Shown here piece by piece: positions 55,867-64,000 of a stretch of DNA of 64,000 nucleotides. Source of the DNA: Streptomyces taklimakanensis (GTDB lineage: Bacteria > Actinomycetota > Actinomycetes > Streptomycetales > Streptomycetaceae); contig NZ_WIXO01000001.1 in NCBI RefSeq assembly GCF_009709575.1, forward strand, positions 1,364,001-1,428,000, in the 5' to 3' direction. Within the stretch, counting starts at the first letter, position 1. Every line of letters begins with the position of its first letter. The notes under the pieces are model-generated. The model ran no database searches, was not told the origin of the DNA, and was given only the letters and a program-made list of their open reading frames with translations. The position numbers were made by a program, and so were the translations under genes.

Positions 55867-55895
55867 ACCATAGGGAGACCCCCACATGGCGTCAA
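55867..55895 (-). promoter_or_regulatory. HrdB-type promoter of deacetylase copy 1
   Basis: On the minus strand TTGACG (55890-55895) is followed after 17 bp by TATGGT (55867-55872), close to the vegetative consensus. It lies about 160 bp upstream of the TTG start. The same boxes and flanks recur at the promoter of copy 2. Confidence 0.72.
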
Positions 55896-56175
55896 GCACG
55901 GCTCACCGTCCGCCCGGTGGGGCGTTTCCGCTGTTCACCGTGGTGTTCGGGGGTCCTGACAGGGCCGTCGGCCACCGGCCGCGCCGGAAAGGCCGCACAT
56001 GTGTCGGTCCGGGGCGGCCGGACTCCCGACACCCGTCTGATGATCCGGGAGGAAGCCCGTGACACCGTCTTCTCACGGCGGCGCGCCACGTTCCGCCGGC
56101 CGCCCCGGAGCCACCGAGCCCCTTCTCCCTCCCGCCCCCGCCCCCACCCCGTGCGCAGACGACCGGAGGACACCG

Positions 56176-57126
56176 ATGCGTCACCGGTTCGACCCGGAAC
56201 TGGCCGCGGCGCTGCCGATGATGCCCGAGGTGGACATCCTCGACCTGGAGGCGGCCCGGGCCGCACAGGCCGAGCAGTTGGCCGCCGCGGTCGCGGCGGC
56301 GGACACCACGGGGGTGGAGATCGAGGAGGTGCTCGTGCCCGGACCGGCGGGCGCGCCGAAGGTGCGGCTGCGTCTCCACCGGCCGGTGGGGGTCGCCGGT
56401 CCGCTGCCCGTCGTCTACGGCATCCACGGGGGCGGGTTCGTCCTGGGTTCGCCGGACGTCGACCACGACTGGAACCTGATGCTGTGCCGGGAGCTCGGGG
56501 CGCTGGTGGTCTCGGTCGACTACCGGTTGGCGCCCGAGCACCCCTTCCCCGCCCCGTTGGAGGACTGCTACGCCGGGCTGTGCCGGCTGGTGGCGAACGC
56601 CGGGGAGCTGGGCGCGGACCCCGACCGGATCGTCCTGTGGGGCGACAGCGCGGGAGCCGGGTTGGCCGCCGGGTTGACCCTGCTCGCCCGTGACCGCGGC
56701 GGGCCGCCGATCCGTTTCCAGCACCTGTGCAGTCCGGCGCTCGACGACCGGCTCGACACGCCCAGCGCGCGGCTGTTCACCGACACACCCGTGTGGAACC
56801 GGCGCAACGCCCGGCTGAGTTGGGAGGCGTACCTGGGGCACGGGGTGCCGGGCACGGCCGACGTGTCCCCGTACGCCGCGCCCGCCCGCGCCGAGGTGGT
56901 CGCCCTGTCGGGGCTGCCTCCCGCGTACGTGTCGGTGATGGAGTTCGATCCGCTGCGGGACGAGGGCGTCGACTACGCGCGCGCCCTGTCGGCCGCCGGG
57001 GTGCCCGTCGAGCTGCACCTGCTGCCCGGCACCTTCCACGGCGCGTGGGCCGTGGAGCACGCCGCCGTGATACGCCGCGCGACCGCCGAGGCGGTGGCGG
57101 TGCTGCGCGGGGCGCTGGGGCGGTGA
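56176..57126 (+). CDS. Alpha/beta hydrolase, HSL-type esterase
   Basis: 316-aa hydrolase of the hormone-sensitive lipase family. The oxyanion HGGG motif (GIHGGGFVLG), the nucleophile GDSAG (WGDSAGAGLAAG), catalytic Asp in EFDPLRDEG and His in GTFHGAW form a complete triad. GGAGGA precedes the ATG at 56176. Divergent from the deacetylase. The PucR-like gene following on the other strand may regulate it (position only). Confidence 0.92.
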   Translation: MRHRFDPELAAALPMMPEVDILDLEAARAAQAEQLAAAVAAADTTGVEIEEVLVPGPAGAPKVRLRLHRPVGVAGPLPVVYGIHGGGFVLGSPDVDHDWNLMLCRELGALVVSVDYRLAPEHPFPAPLEDCYAGLCRLVANAGELGADPDRIVLWGDSAGAGLAAGLTLLARDRGGPPIRFQHLCSPALDDRLDTPSARLFTDTPVWNRRNARLSWEAYLGHGVPGTADVSPYAAPARAEVVALSGLPPAYVSVMEFDPLRDEGVDYARALSAAGVPVELHLLPGTFHGAWAVEHAAVIRRATAEAVAVLRGALGR

Positions 57127-57174
57127 GCCGGTGCGTCCCCGGCCGGCCGTCCCCCTCCCGCCGTGCCGGTCGCC

Positions 57175-58446
57175 TCAGCCGGTCCCGGTGCCCGCGCCGA
57201 CGGCGTCCCCGGTGTCGGTGCCGGTGTCGATCAGCCGCAGGGCGTACAGCGCCAGATGGGCGCGGAACCGGTCCTGCGGATCGCGCAGCCGCCACCCCGT
57301 CCCCTTCTCGACGTGGGCCAGGCGCGCGGCCACCGAGCTGTGGTGCAGATGGAGCCCGGCGGCGGCCTGACGCAGCGAACCGGTGCGGCAGAACGCCGCC
57401 AGGGCGGCCAGCAGGTCGGCGCCCTGGCCTCCCCCGCCGCCGGCGCCGCGGGCCAGTTCCGCCAGTCGCCGCACGTCGGCCTGCCCGCGCAGCCGTGTGA
57501 CGGGGATGTCGGCCAGCAGTGCCACGGGGCCGAGTTCGTCGTGGTCGGCCACCGCCTCCTCCGGGGTGCCGGGAGCGGTGAACCGCAGGGCGGCACGGGC
57601 CTGCCTCCAGGAGGCGCAGGCGTCCAGCGGGTCGGTGGCGCCTCCGACGCCGACCCGCACCCCGCGTCCGGGGGACGGTCCGTCCCCGAGCCCGTGGGCG
57701 CGGCCCGCGCTCCGGTCGCGGGCGCGTTCGCGGACGGCCGCCCGCAGCTCCGCGGTCGGCGACGCGGCGCGGGTGGTGGGGCCGGCGTCGGCACCTTTGG
57801 CGCCGGCGGGGTCCTCGGGCGCGCCGTCCGGCCGCTGTACCAGTACCGCGCCCAGCGCCCCGACGCGGGCGACCCGCACGGCGCCCCGCACGGCTCCGCG
57901 ACCGAGCAGGGCCACCGCCTCCACGCCCGGGTCCGCGCCCGGGCCCCCGGTCACCGCGACCACCCGCAGCGGCACCGCGGGGTCCAGGCCCAGCAGGCGC
58001 AGCGCGCGGGCCCGGTCCGCGGCGTCCTCGCGCCCGGACAGCACCAGCTCGACCAACGCGGGGTCGGCGGCCCGGGGCGGGCGGGTCTGCCGGGGACGCC
58101 CGGCCAGCACCCGGGCGGCGATGGCCATCCACTCCAGGACCAGTTCGTCGAACGGGCCGGGCACCCCGGGCCGTTCCAGCCAGACACGGCCGGCCGGCTC
58201 CAGCCCCACCCGGCCCGAGACGTGCGCGGGGGCGCCGGGCAGGGCGGCGCCGTCCGGTCCGAACCGCGCCGCGCGGCCGTCGGGCAGCTCCAGCCCCGCC
58301 GGACAACCGGCCAGTCCGGCGGTGGACCGCGCCAGGGTGGCCGGGTCCGGACCGCCGCCGAGCAGCGCCTCGAAGTGGGCGATCACACGTACGGCGGTGG
58401 CGGCGTCCGCGTCCAGCGCCGACAGCCGCAGCAGCAGTCCCTTCAC
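57175..58446 (-). CDS. PucR-like transcriptional regulator
   Basis: 423 aa. A long N-terminal part with GGDEF-like/PucR sensory helices and Ala/Gly-rich linkers, ending in a HTH_30 domain: LLAALAAFCRTGSLRQAAAGLHLHHSSVAARLAHVEKGTGWRLRDPQDRFRAHLALYALRL is the PucR/CdaR C-terminal helix-turn-helix. GTG start at 58446. Convergent with the alpha/beta hydrolase gene. Ligand unknown. Confidence 0.85.
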   Translation of the reverse strand: MKGLLLRLSALDADAATAVRVIAHFEALLGGGPDPATLARSTAGLAGCPAGLELPDGRAARFGPDGAALPGAPAHVSGRVGLEPAGRVWLERPGVPGPFDELVLEWMAIAARVLAGRPRQTRPPRAADPALVELVLSGREDAADRARALRLLGLDPAVPLRVVAVTGGPGADPGVEAVALLGRGAVRGAVRVARVGALGAVLVQRPDGAPEDPAGAKGADAGPTTRAASPTAELRAAVRERARDRSAGRAHGLGDGPSPGRGVRVGVGGATDPLDACASWRQARAALRFTAPGTPEEAVADHDELGPVALLADIPVTRLRGQADVRRLAELARGAGGGGGQGADLLAALAAFCRTGSLRQAAAGLHLHHSSVAARLAHVEKGTGWRLRDPQDRFRAHLALYALRLIDTGTDTGDAVGAGTGTG

Positions 58447-58525
58447 GTTCCGCAGTCTAGGAAGGACGAGCACACGACCGACAGATCCGCGCACCCGGCG
58501 GAGGAGAAAACCGGAAGGGATCCCA

Positions 58526-59120
58526 TCGGGTTACGGACCGCGGCGCTTCCGAGCGGTGTCCCGGCCCTGGTGGTGACGTTCCTGCCGGCGCTCGGCGCGC
58601 AGCCCGCCTCGGCGGCCTCGCCGACCGAGGTGACGAACTTCGGCGCCGACCCCGGCAACCCGCGGATGCTCCCGTACGTGCCCGACAGCGTCCGGGCGCC
58701 GATCGCGAAGGACCTGCGTCACCGGCGCCTCCTCGGGCGCGATGACGACCAACGTCCTGGTGGGCGACCACCCGGACGTGTTCGAGGCGGGCGCGGCCTT
58801 CATGGGCGTGCCGCACTCCCGCTTCGCCACCACCGACGGTTCGGGCCGGAACGGAACGGCTCCTGCGCGAACGGCACGCCGAACAGGACACCGCGGCAGT
58901 GGGGCGACCTGGTGCGCGGCGCGCAACCCCGCTGGGGCGGCCCCTGGCCCCGGACGCAGATCCGGCACGGCACCGAGGACGACACCCTGCGCCACCCGGA
59001 CTTCACCGGGCGGATCGAGCAGTGGACCGACGTCCACGGGGTGAGCCGGACGCCCGAGTACACCGACCGTCCGCGGTCGAACTGGACGCGCACCCGCTAC
59101 GGCGGTACCGGGGAGCGGAC
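58526..59120 (+). pseudogene. PHB-depolymerase/feruloyl-esterase-like secreted esterase, broken
   Basis: Reading frame pieces match the esterase PHB-depolymerase family (LpqC-like). A signal-like VPALVVTFLPALGAQPASA leads into TEVTNFGADPGNPRMLPYVPD. Then about 100 residues are missing (junction near 58720). The nucleophile region VTGASSGAMTTNVLVGD follows in another frame and FMGVPHSRFATTDGS continues; after a second shift the frame gives ANGTPNRTPRQWGDLVRGA and HGTEDDTLRHPDFTGRIEQW. The C-terminal catalytic His region is absent. At least two frameshifts, an internal deletion and no start codon: a decayed gene. Confidence 0.82.
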
Positions 59121-59158
59121 GCCGACCCCCGGCGGGGAGGCCCCCGCCGGGGGTCGGC
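59121..59158. terminator. Terminator between the broken esterase and deacetylase copy 2
   Basis: Perfect 17-bp stem (GCCGACCCCCGGCGGGG with complement, arms 59121-59137 and 59142-59158). Confidence 0.85.
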
Positions 59159-59192
59159 GGCGTGCGCGTGGACGGACGGGTCGGCGCGCGGG

Positions 59193-59939
59193 TCAGCGGA
59201 CGGCGGGCTGGTCGAACGTGTAGCCCTGGGACTTGAGCTGCGGGATGGTCTGGTCGACGGCCGCGACCGTCTGGCTGCGGTCACCGCCCCCGTCGTGCAT
59301 CAGCACCACGGCTCCGGGCGTGACGCCCTGTGTGATCCGGCGGACCAGCTCGGCCGTGCCCGGGGGCTGCCAGTCGCCGATGTCCATCCGCCAGCCCAGC
59401 GGTTGCATCCCCATCGAGGCCGCCACCTGCGGGGACTGGCCCCAACTGCCGTAGGGAGCACGGAAGTAGGTGATCCGCGCGCCCGGGGCGGCCTGGCGGA
59501 TCACGTTGTCGGTCTGTTCCAGGTTCTGCCGAACCTGCCACTGCGACCAGCCGCCCAGATCCTGGTGGGACATGGTGTGGTTGCACAGTCGGTGGCCGTC
59601 CGCGGCGATCTGGCGCACCAGGTGGGGGTACTGCCGCACGCGGTCGCCCCACAGGCAGAAGGTCGCCTTGACGTTGTGCTTGCGGAGGACGGCCAGCAGG
59701 TTCGGGGTGTGGGTCGGGTCCGGGCCGTCGTCGAAGGTGAACGAGACGGTCCTGCCGCCACTCTGGGTGGAGGTGACGACGGTGCTGTCGACGGCCTGGG
59801 CCGTGCCCGCCGTGCCCGCCGTGCCCAGGCACAGCCCGGCGCAGAGCAGCAGGGGCGTCACCAGGCGGCGCAGGCGGCGGCCCGCGCGTCGGGGGCGCGG
59901 ACGGCTCCCGGTGGCCCTCTGGGTCTTCCTCGCGGTCAT
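59193..59939 (-). CDS. Secreted polysaccharide deacetylase (NodB domain), copy 2
   Basis: 248 aa with a signal peptide (RRLVTPLLLCAGLCLGTAG...AQA) and a NodB domain with SFTFDDGPD, HTMSHQDLG, RAPYGSWG, DWQPPG and LMHDGGGD intact. Sequence runs closely parallel to copy 1 (54905-55705), including the order of conserved residues in the whole catalytic domain. The ATG at 59939 has GGAG six bases upstream. Uses a duplicate promoter. Probably remodels cell-wall or chitin polymers. Confidence 0.92.
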   Translation of the reverse strand: MTARKTQRATGSRPRPRRAGRRLRRLVTPLLLCAGLCLGTAGTAGTAQAVDSTVVTSTQSGGRTVSFTFDDGPDPTHTPNLLAVLRKHNVKATFCLWGDRVRQYPHLVRQIAADGHRLCNHTMSHQDLGGWSQWQVRQNLEQTDNVIRQAAPGARITYFRAPYGSWGQSPQVAASMGMQPLGWRMDIGDWQPPGTAELVRRITQGVTPGAVVLMHDGGGDRSQTVAAVDQTIPQLKSQGYTFDQPAVR

Positions 59940-60058
59940 GGTCAACTCCGGTTCCTTCCTGGCGTGCGGCCGGGGCCGGGGCTCACGTCGGCGCGCACGG
60001 GCCCGGGGCACGGATGTGGGGGTGAGGGTTTTCGGAACCTTTCCGGACGAACGGGGAG

Positions 60059-60087
60059 ACCATAGGAGGGCCCCTCCGCGGCGTCAA
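60059..60087 (-). promoter_or_regulatory. HrdB-type promoter of deacetylase copy 2
   Basis: On the minus strand TTGACG (60082-60087), 17-bp spacer, TATGGT (60059-60064). Identical boxes and spacing to copy 1, with shared flanking CGGGGAGACC. The 334-bp gap 59940-60273 holds this promoter and no gene. Confidence 0.75.
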
Positions 60088-60273
60088 CCGTCGCCCGTCG
60101 CCGCTCCGTATCGCGTTTTCGCAGCTCAGGGAGGGGGTGGACCACTTTTCAAGCGAGCGGTGGGGCTTGAGAAACGGACAGTCGTCGGACCCGGGCCGCC
60201 GCCCCTCCGCCAAGTGTCCGAGACGGGTGGGTCTTCCGTCCCCGGGGGGTCCGCCCGGTCGGACGGCGGGTGC

Positions 60274-61614
60274 TCAGTCGGGTTGGAGGACCCACTCGTG
60301 CCCCCCCAGGGGGTGGCCGTACAACGGACGGCCCTCCAGGGCCGCGGTGCGCAGGGGTCTCCCGCCGGCGTCGACGAGCAGGGTGCCGTGGCGGTCGCCG
60401 CTGGACCACTCCAGCTCCAGTTGCCAGGAGACATCGTGGGCGGCGGTGCGGCCGGTGACGTACAGCACCAGGGGTTCGGACTCGCTCACTTTGTACGGGA
60501 AGTCCCGCCTGCCCGACACCGGCCGGGCCCGGGGACGGTCGGCGTCCAGGTCGACGTCGAAGGACCCGGTCGAGACGTTGCCGCCACAGCCGACGCCCAT
60601 GACGTAGGCGTTCCAGGCCGGCGGAGCGCCGCGCTCGACCACGCGGACGTGCAGGTCCTTCAACACCACGGTCTCCTCGCCGGTGCCCTGAACGGTGAGC
60701 TCGACGAGGTGGTCGCCGGCGGGGACGGCCCCCAGCGCGCTCGCCCAGCCGGGGGCGTCCTGCTCGGTGGGCGGTGGGGGCACCTGCCCCGGAGGGCGGT
60801 CGACCAGGTAGCGCTCCTGACAAGGATGCCTCCAGGCGTACGGCCGCACGCCGACCGTCAGCGGCTCGGCGTGCGCCCGGGGCGTGGGCTCCTCACGGCG
60901 CGTGTCGCGCGGGGCGGAGGGGGCGTTCCCCTCCGCCGAGGCGGTGGAAGGGCGGCGTGTGGTGGGGCGGGCGGAGGAGGGGGAAGCGGAGGGGGAAGCG
61001 GAGGGGGAGGAGGGCGCTGCTCGGAGGTGCGGCGTCCTCCTGGCGGCGGCCTCGGTGGGCGTGGCCGCCGGCGGCGTCTCCCGCTCAAAGTCGCCGCCCG
61101 CCGTGTTCAGGGCGAGCACGGCGGAGGCCAGAACCGCGGCGGCGGCCACCGCGGAGAGCCACGCCGTGCGCCGCCTGCCCACGGTCGGGACGCCTCCGAC
61201 GGGTACGGGGGCGGGAGCGGCGTCGGGAACGGGAGCGGCGTCGGCCGGGCCGGTGTGGCCTCCGTCCGCCGGGCCGGCGGCTTCCCCGCCGGTCCCGGCC
61301 GGGTCCGGCCGGATGGTGGCGGCGGTGGACGACCGGCCCTCGGCGGCGGCCCGTCGCTCCCGTAGCCGCACGGTGTCCGCCGACAGCCACCGTCGGTGCA
61401 GGTCGGAGAGTTCCTCCGGCGTCGCCCCGCAGATCCTGGCCAAGCGCTCCACCGGCGCGTAGTCCGTCGGCAGCGCGTCGCCGTTGCAGTAGCGGTGCAG
61501 CGTCGACGAACTCATGTGCAACCGCTTGGCCAGCACGCCGTAACTCAGCCCCGAGCGCTCCTTCAGAAGCCGTAACAGCTCCGCGAACTCCGCTCTCTCT
61601 TCAGCCGCAGCCAT
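60274..61614 (-). CDS. Membrane-anchored XRE-type HTH protein with extracytoplasmic domain
   Basis: 446 aa. Residues 10-70 are an XRE helix-turn-helix (LLKERSGLSYGVLAKRLHMSSSTLHRYCNGDALP). A Pro/Ala-rich linker leads to one membrane helix (TAWLSAVAAAAVLASAVLAL, about 147-167), then a Ser/Pro-rich stalk and a beta-rich C-terminal domain of about 180 residues (from HPCQERYLVDRPPGQ to the end) facing outside. The topology suggests a one-component sensor that transmits an external signal to DNA (inference). Divergent from a DUF4232 lipoprotein. Confidence 0.85.
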   Translation of the reverse strand: MAAAEERAEFAELLRLLKERSGLSYGVLAKRLHMSSSTLHRYCNGDALPTDYAPVERLARICGATPEELSDLHRRWLSADTVRLRERRAAAEGRSSTAATIRPDPAGTGGEAAGPADGGHTGPADAAPVPDAAPAPVPVGGVPTVGRRRTAWLSAVAAAAVLASAVLALNTAGGDFERETPPAATPTEAAARRTPHLRAAPSSPSASPSASPSSARPTTRRPSTASAEGNAPSAPRDTRREEPTPRAHAEPLTVGVRPYAWRHPCQERYLVDRPPGQVPPPPTEQDAPGWASALGAVPAGDHLVELTVQGTGEETVVLKDLHVRVVERGAPPAWNAYVMGVGCGGNVSTGSFDVDLDADRPRARPVSGRRDFPYKVSESEPLVLYVTGRTAAHDVSWQLELEWSSGDRHGTLLVDAGGRPLRTAALEGRPLYGHPLGGHEWVLQPD

Positions 61615-61818
61615 CTCTTCTCATCCCGTTCGGTCATTCGAGACAAGGGACATTCCCCCAGGTCGGTGCCGACGCGAACGTCCCACCTTCCCGAATCCCC
61701 CGGGTTCCGTGGCGGGTGGGACGGGGCCGGACACAGACTGTCGCCATCCAAGCACGCCGCCTCCCGACGACCGAACGGGGCGCCGTGCCAATCCGGCCTT
61801 TCTCTCAGGGGGATCACC

Positions 61819-62550
61819 ATGTCCGCTTACCACACCCGCTCCCGTGTCCGTGTCCTTCTCACCGCCGCCGGCGCGGCCCTCGCCGCCCTCTCCCTGACCG
61901 CCTGCGGGGACGAGGGCGGTGTGAAGGCGGGGAATGCCCCCGACCCGGCCCTCTCCTCCCCGGTCGGGAACGCCGAATCGCGACCGACCCCCGCGGGGAC
62001 CGACGAGCACGGCGAGCACGGCGAGTCCGAAGACCCCGGAGGCCGGGAGACCGCCACCGCGGAGCGCGTCACCGCGCGCGACAGCTCCGTGAAGGGCGGC
62101 ACCGCAGGCAGCTCACGGGCCGGCGACGACGGGCCGGTCACCTGCACCGCAGCCAACACCGAGGTCACCGTCACCAAGGTCACCCGCCCCATCAACCACC
62201 TGCTGCTGACCGCCACCAACACCGGCACCGGGACCTGCTTCGCCTACGGCGCCCCGTTCCTGCGCTTCGACGAGGGACACTCCGCCGTCCGGATCGCCGA
62301 GGACAGCGCGCCGCAGGCGGTCGTCACGCTCGCGCCCGGGGAGTCCGCGTACGCGGGCATCGGCACCTGGACTCCCGACGGGGACCACGAGTACACCGCC
62401 CGCACCCTGAGCCTGCTGTTCGCGGACCGGGACGGGAACTCCACCGGCGTCCGGGCGAAGCCGGCCCTCCCCGCGGGAGGCGTCGTGATCAACAGCAGTG
62501 CCTGGGTCGGCCACTGGCACTCGACCGCGGCCGACGCGCTCGTCTGGTAA
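61819..62550 (+). CDS. DUF4232 lipoprotein
   Basis: 243 aa. Signal and lipobox LSLTAC (Cys near 28), then a disordered Gly/Thr/Glu-rich spacer (about 30-105) and a DUF4232 beta-sandwich (about 110-243) with TCTAANTEVTVTKV, LLLTATNTGTGTC and AYGAPFLRF features. GGGGGA lies upstream of the ATG. The family is secreted and of unknown role in Streptomyces. Shares the intergenic region with the membrane HTH gene, which could regulate it. Confidence 0.9.
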   Translation: MSAYHTRSRVRVLLTAAGAALAALSLTACGDEGGVKAGNAPDPALSSPVGNAESRPTPAGTDEHGEHGESEDPGGRETATAERVTARDSSVKGGTAGSSRAGDDGPVTCTAANTEVTVTKVTRPINHLLLTATNTGTGTCFAYGAPFLRFDEGHSAVRIAEDSAPQAVVTLAPGESAYAGIGTWTPDGDHEYTARTLSLLFADRDGNSTGVRAKPALPAGGVVINSSAWVGHWHSTAADALVW

Positions 62551-62563
62551 CCCACCGCACCTT

Positions 62564-62617
62564 CGACCGCACCGTCCCCCGTGCGACCCACGCGCCGCAC
62601 GGGGGACGGTGCGGTCG
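62564..62617. terminator. Terminator between DUF4232 gene and oxidoreductase
   Basis: Perfect 22-bp stem (CGACCGCACCGTCCCCCGTG core, arms 62564-62585 and 62596-62617) with a 10-nt loop between convergent genes. Confidence 0.9.
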
Positions 62618-62798
62618 GTCGGGACCGGCACGGCGGCCACGGCGGCCGGCAGGGATCCACCGCCCCGGCCCGAACGCCCGTGGCGAGCGCCGTGAACCGG
62701 CCGGCTCCCGGCCGTGCCCGACGGGGCGTCACGTCCCGCCGCGCCCGCGCCGGAGTCCGCCGGTCGTGGCCCGCGAACCGTGGAACGCGTAGGTCCGC

Positions 62799-63698
62799 TC
62801 AGCGCCCGTCGAGTCGGGCCTGGGCCGCCGCCAGGATCTCCGTCACGCGCACCCCGAACCGTATGTCGCACGGGTGCGGCCGCCCGGTCCGGGCCGACTC
62901 CAGCAGCGCGTCGACGGCACGGCCGAGGGCGGTCACCGCGTCGGTGTCCCCCTCCGGGGGAGCCGTCACGCCCGCCGCTCCCCGCAGCTCCACCGCGGTC
63001 ACGGCCGCCGCCGGGGCCACGGCGAGACTGAGCGCGCACGTGCTGGAGGCGCCCGAGACGTGGCGCATGGCCAGGTGCACCGTGCCGGCGGCGCCGGAGA
63101 CGGCGGCCAGGGAACCGTCCAGGTCCGCCACGTCGCCCAGCACCGGCAGCAGCACCGACAGGGCGTGCGGACCGACGTCCCACAGCCCGCCCTTCTCCCG
63201 CCGCCAGGGCGAGTTCGCGAACGGGCTGTGCTCGGCGCCCTCGCCGAAGATCCCGCCGAGCCAGTCGGCGCGCCCCACCTGCCAGCCGGCCACCGCCCGC
63301 TGCTCCTCGATCCACGCCGCCGTCTCCGGACGGAACCGCATGGTGAAGAAGACCACCGAGGCCACGCCCGCCTCCTCGACCGCCGCGGCGATCTCGCGCG
63401 CGGCCGCCACGTCGGTGGCCACCGGCTTGTCCAGCAGCAGGTGGCGTCCCGCCCTGGCGGCGCGCGCGGCCAAGGGCGCCTGCACGTCCGGGGGCAGCGC
63501 CACGGCGATCGCGTCGCAGTCGGCGATCAGGGCGTCCACGTCCCGGTAGGGGCGGGTGCCGAAGCGTCCGGCGATGTCCGCCGCCGCCTCGGGCCTGCGG
63601 CCCCACACCCCCGTCAGTTCGACGTCGGGGTGGGCGCCGAGGGCGGGCCCGTAGGCGAGTTCCGCCCAGGGGCCGGTGCCGAGCAGGCCGATTCTCAT
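62799..63698 (-). CDS. Gfo/Idh/MocA-family oxidoreductase
   Basis: 299 aa. N-terminal NAD(P) Rossmann domain MRIGLLGTGPWAELAYGPAL with GVWGRRPEAAADIA and the conserved HLLLDKPVATD (EKP-like motif, here DKP with catalytic Lys), followed by a C-terminal alpha/beta substrate domain. GAGGAG is about 9 bases before the ATG at 63698. Substrate (sugar or myo-inositol derivative) cannot be inferred. Slightly short for the family. Confidence 0.9.
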   Translation of the reverse strand: MRIGLLGTGPWAELAYGPALGAHPDVELTGVWGRRPEAAADIAGRFGTRPYRDVDALIADCDAIAVALPPDVQAPLAARAARAGRHLLLDKPVATDVAAAREIAAAVEEAGVASVVFFTMRFRPETAAWIEEQRAVAGWQVGRADWLGGIFGEGAEHSPFANSPWRREKGGLWDVGPHALSVLLPVLGDVADLDGSLAAVSGAAGTVHLAMRHVSGASSTCALSLAVAPAAAVTAVELRGAAGVTAPPEGDTDAVTALGRAVDALLESARTGRPHPCDIRFGVRVTEILAAAQARLDGR

Positions 63699-63911
63699 GC
63701 CGTCTCTCTCCTCTCGGGTACGGCTCCCGGCGGGCCGGGCACGCCGCGGGGTGGTCCCACCACCATGCCCGAGGCCCCCCGGCCGGCGCGGACCGGGTCC
63801 CGGCCGCGGTGGCGCCGGCCGCCGCGGCCGGCGCCGTGGGGGACTCGCCCGTAAGGGGGTCGGGGGCTCCCCGGGTGCGGTGCATCGGGGAAAAGCGGGT
63901 ACCCGGCCCGC

Positions 63912-64000
63912 ATGGCAGTGCGACACGTGTGGGTGAACAGGAAGCCCGACCAGGTGTGGAACGTCCTCGGCGACGCGGAGCAGTACCAGAGGTGGGTCGT
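63912..64000 (+). CDS. SRPBCC-family protein (partial, 5' end)
   Basis: First 29 codons of a protein starting MAVRHVWVNRKPDQVWNVLGDAEQYQRWV, the N-terminal strand and helix of a polyketide-cyclase/SRPBCC (START-like) ligand-binding fold. It runs off the right edge. Function cannot be assigned. Confidence 0.7.
   Translation, partial: MAVRHVWVNRKPDQVWNVLGDAEQYQRWV

Overview
The window is a high-GC actinobacterial chromosome segment and almost certainly Streptomyces. Reasons: strong third-position GC, many GTG starts, the ctaE-qcrCAB and ctaCDF respiratory operons, GSI-beta glutamine synthetase behind a GlnR box, the lpd / multi-lipoyl E2 / AceE cluster next to lipB-lipA, and several Streptomyces-type conserved unknowns (DUF3043, DUF4191, PspA-PspAA). 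From memory, the gene order from qcrB to glnA matches the core region of S. coelicolor around SCO2148-SCO2198; this was not checked by alignment.

Layout. 1-8.8 kb: aerobic respiratory chain (qcrB partial, qcrA, qcrC, ctaE, then ctaF, ctaD, ctaC), all on the minus strand, with an L,D-transpeptidase lipoprotein between the two operons. 9-20 kb: a cysteine desulfurase-TusA fusion, adenosine kinase, ErpA-type Fe-S carrier, nadA, PspA/PspAA membrane-stress pair, a methyltransferase and an HtrA-like lipoprotein protease. 20-25 kb: late cobalamin assembly (CobU-like fusion, CobT, CobS) and leucyl aminopeptidase. 25.7-32.7 kb: lpd, E2 and AceE of pyruvate dehydrogenase with a GntR regulator and a 15-bp palindrome lying on the aceE promoter. 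32.8-42.2 kb: an NSS transporter with a 33-residue partner, a WYL regulator, oxidoreductases and an NsdA-like regulator. 42.4-47.5 kb: lipB, lipA, DUF4191, RDD protein and glnA. The lipoate genes supply the cofactor of the E2 protein encoded upstream.

47.46-about 53 kb is an accessory island of visibly lower GC inserted just after the glnA stop. It carries a tyrosine integrase with two in-frame stops, an excisionase-like HTH segment, a shattered DUF3631 gene, a small Cys-rich ORF, and two intact genes: an OLD-type ATPase-TOPRIM nuclease (621 aa) and, directly upstream on the same strand, a KTSC-domain protein. No UvrD helicase, reverse transcriptase or methylase accompanies them. This KTSC-OLD pair is the best candidate in the window for an undescribed, probably defensive, system. 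A 12-bp direct repeat brackets the island.

53.5-64 kb is less conserved: a GDSL hydrolase, two paralogous secreted polysaccharide deacetylases that share a near-identical TTGACG-N17-TATGGT promoter, an alpha/beta hydrolase next to a PucR-like regulator, a broken PHB-depolymerase-like esterase, a membrane-anchored XRE protein, a DUF4232 lipoprotein, a Gfo/Idh/MocA oxidoreductase and the start of an SRPBCC protein. No tRNA, rRNA, CRISPR array or riboswitch was found.
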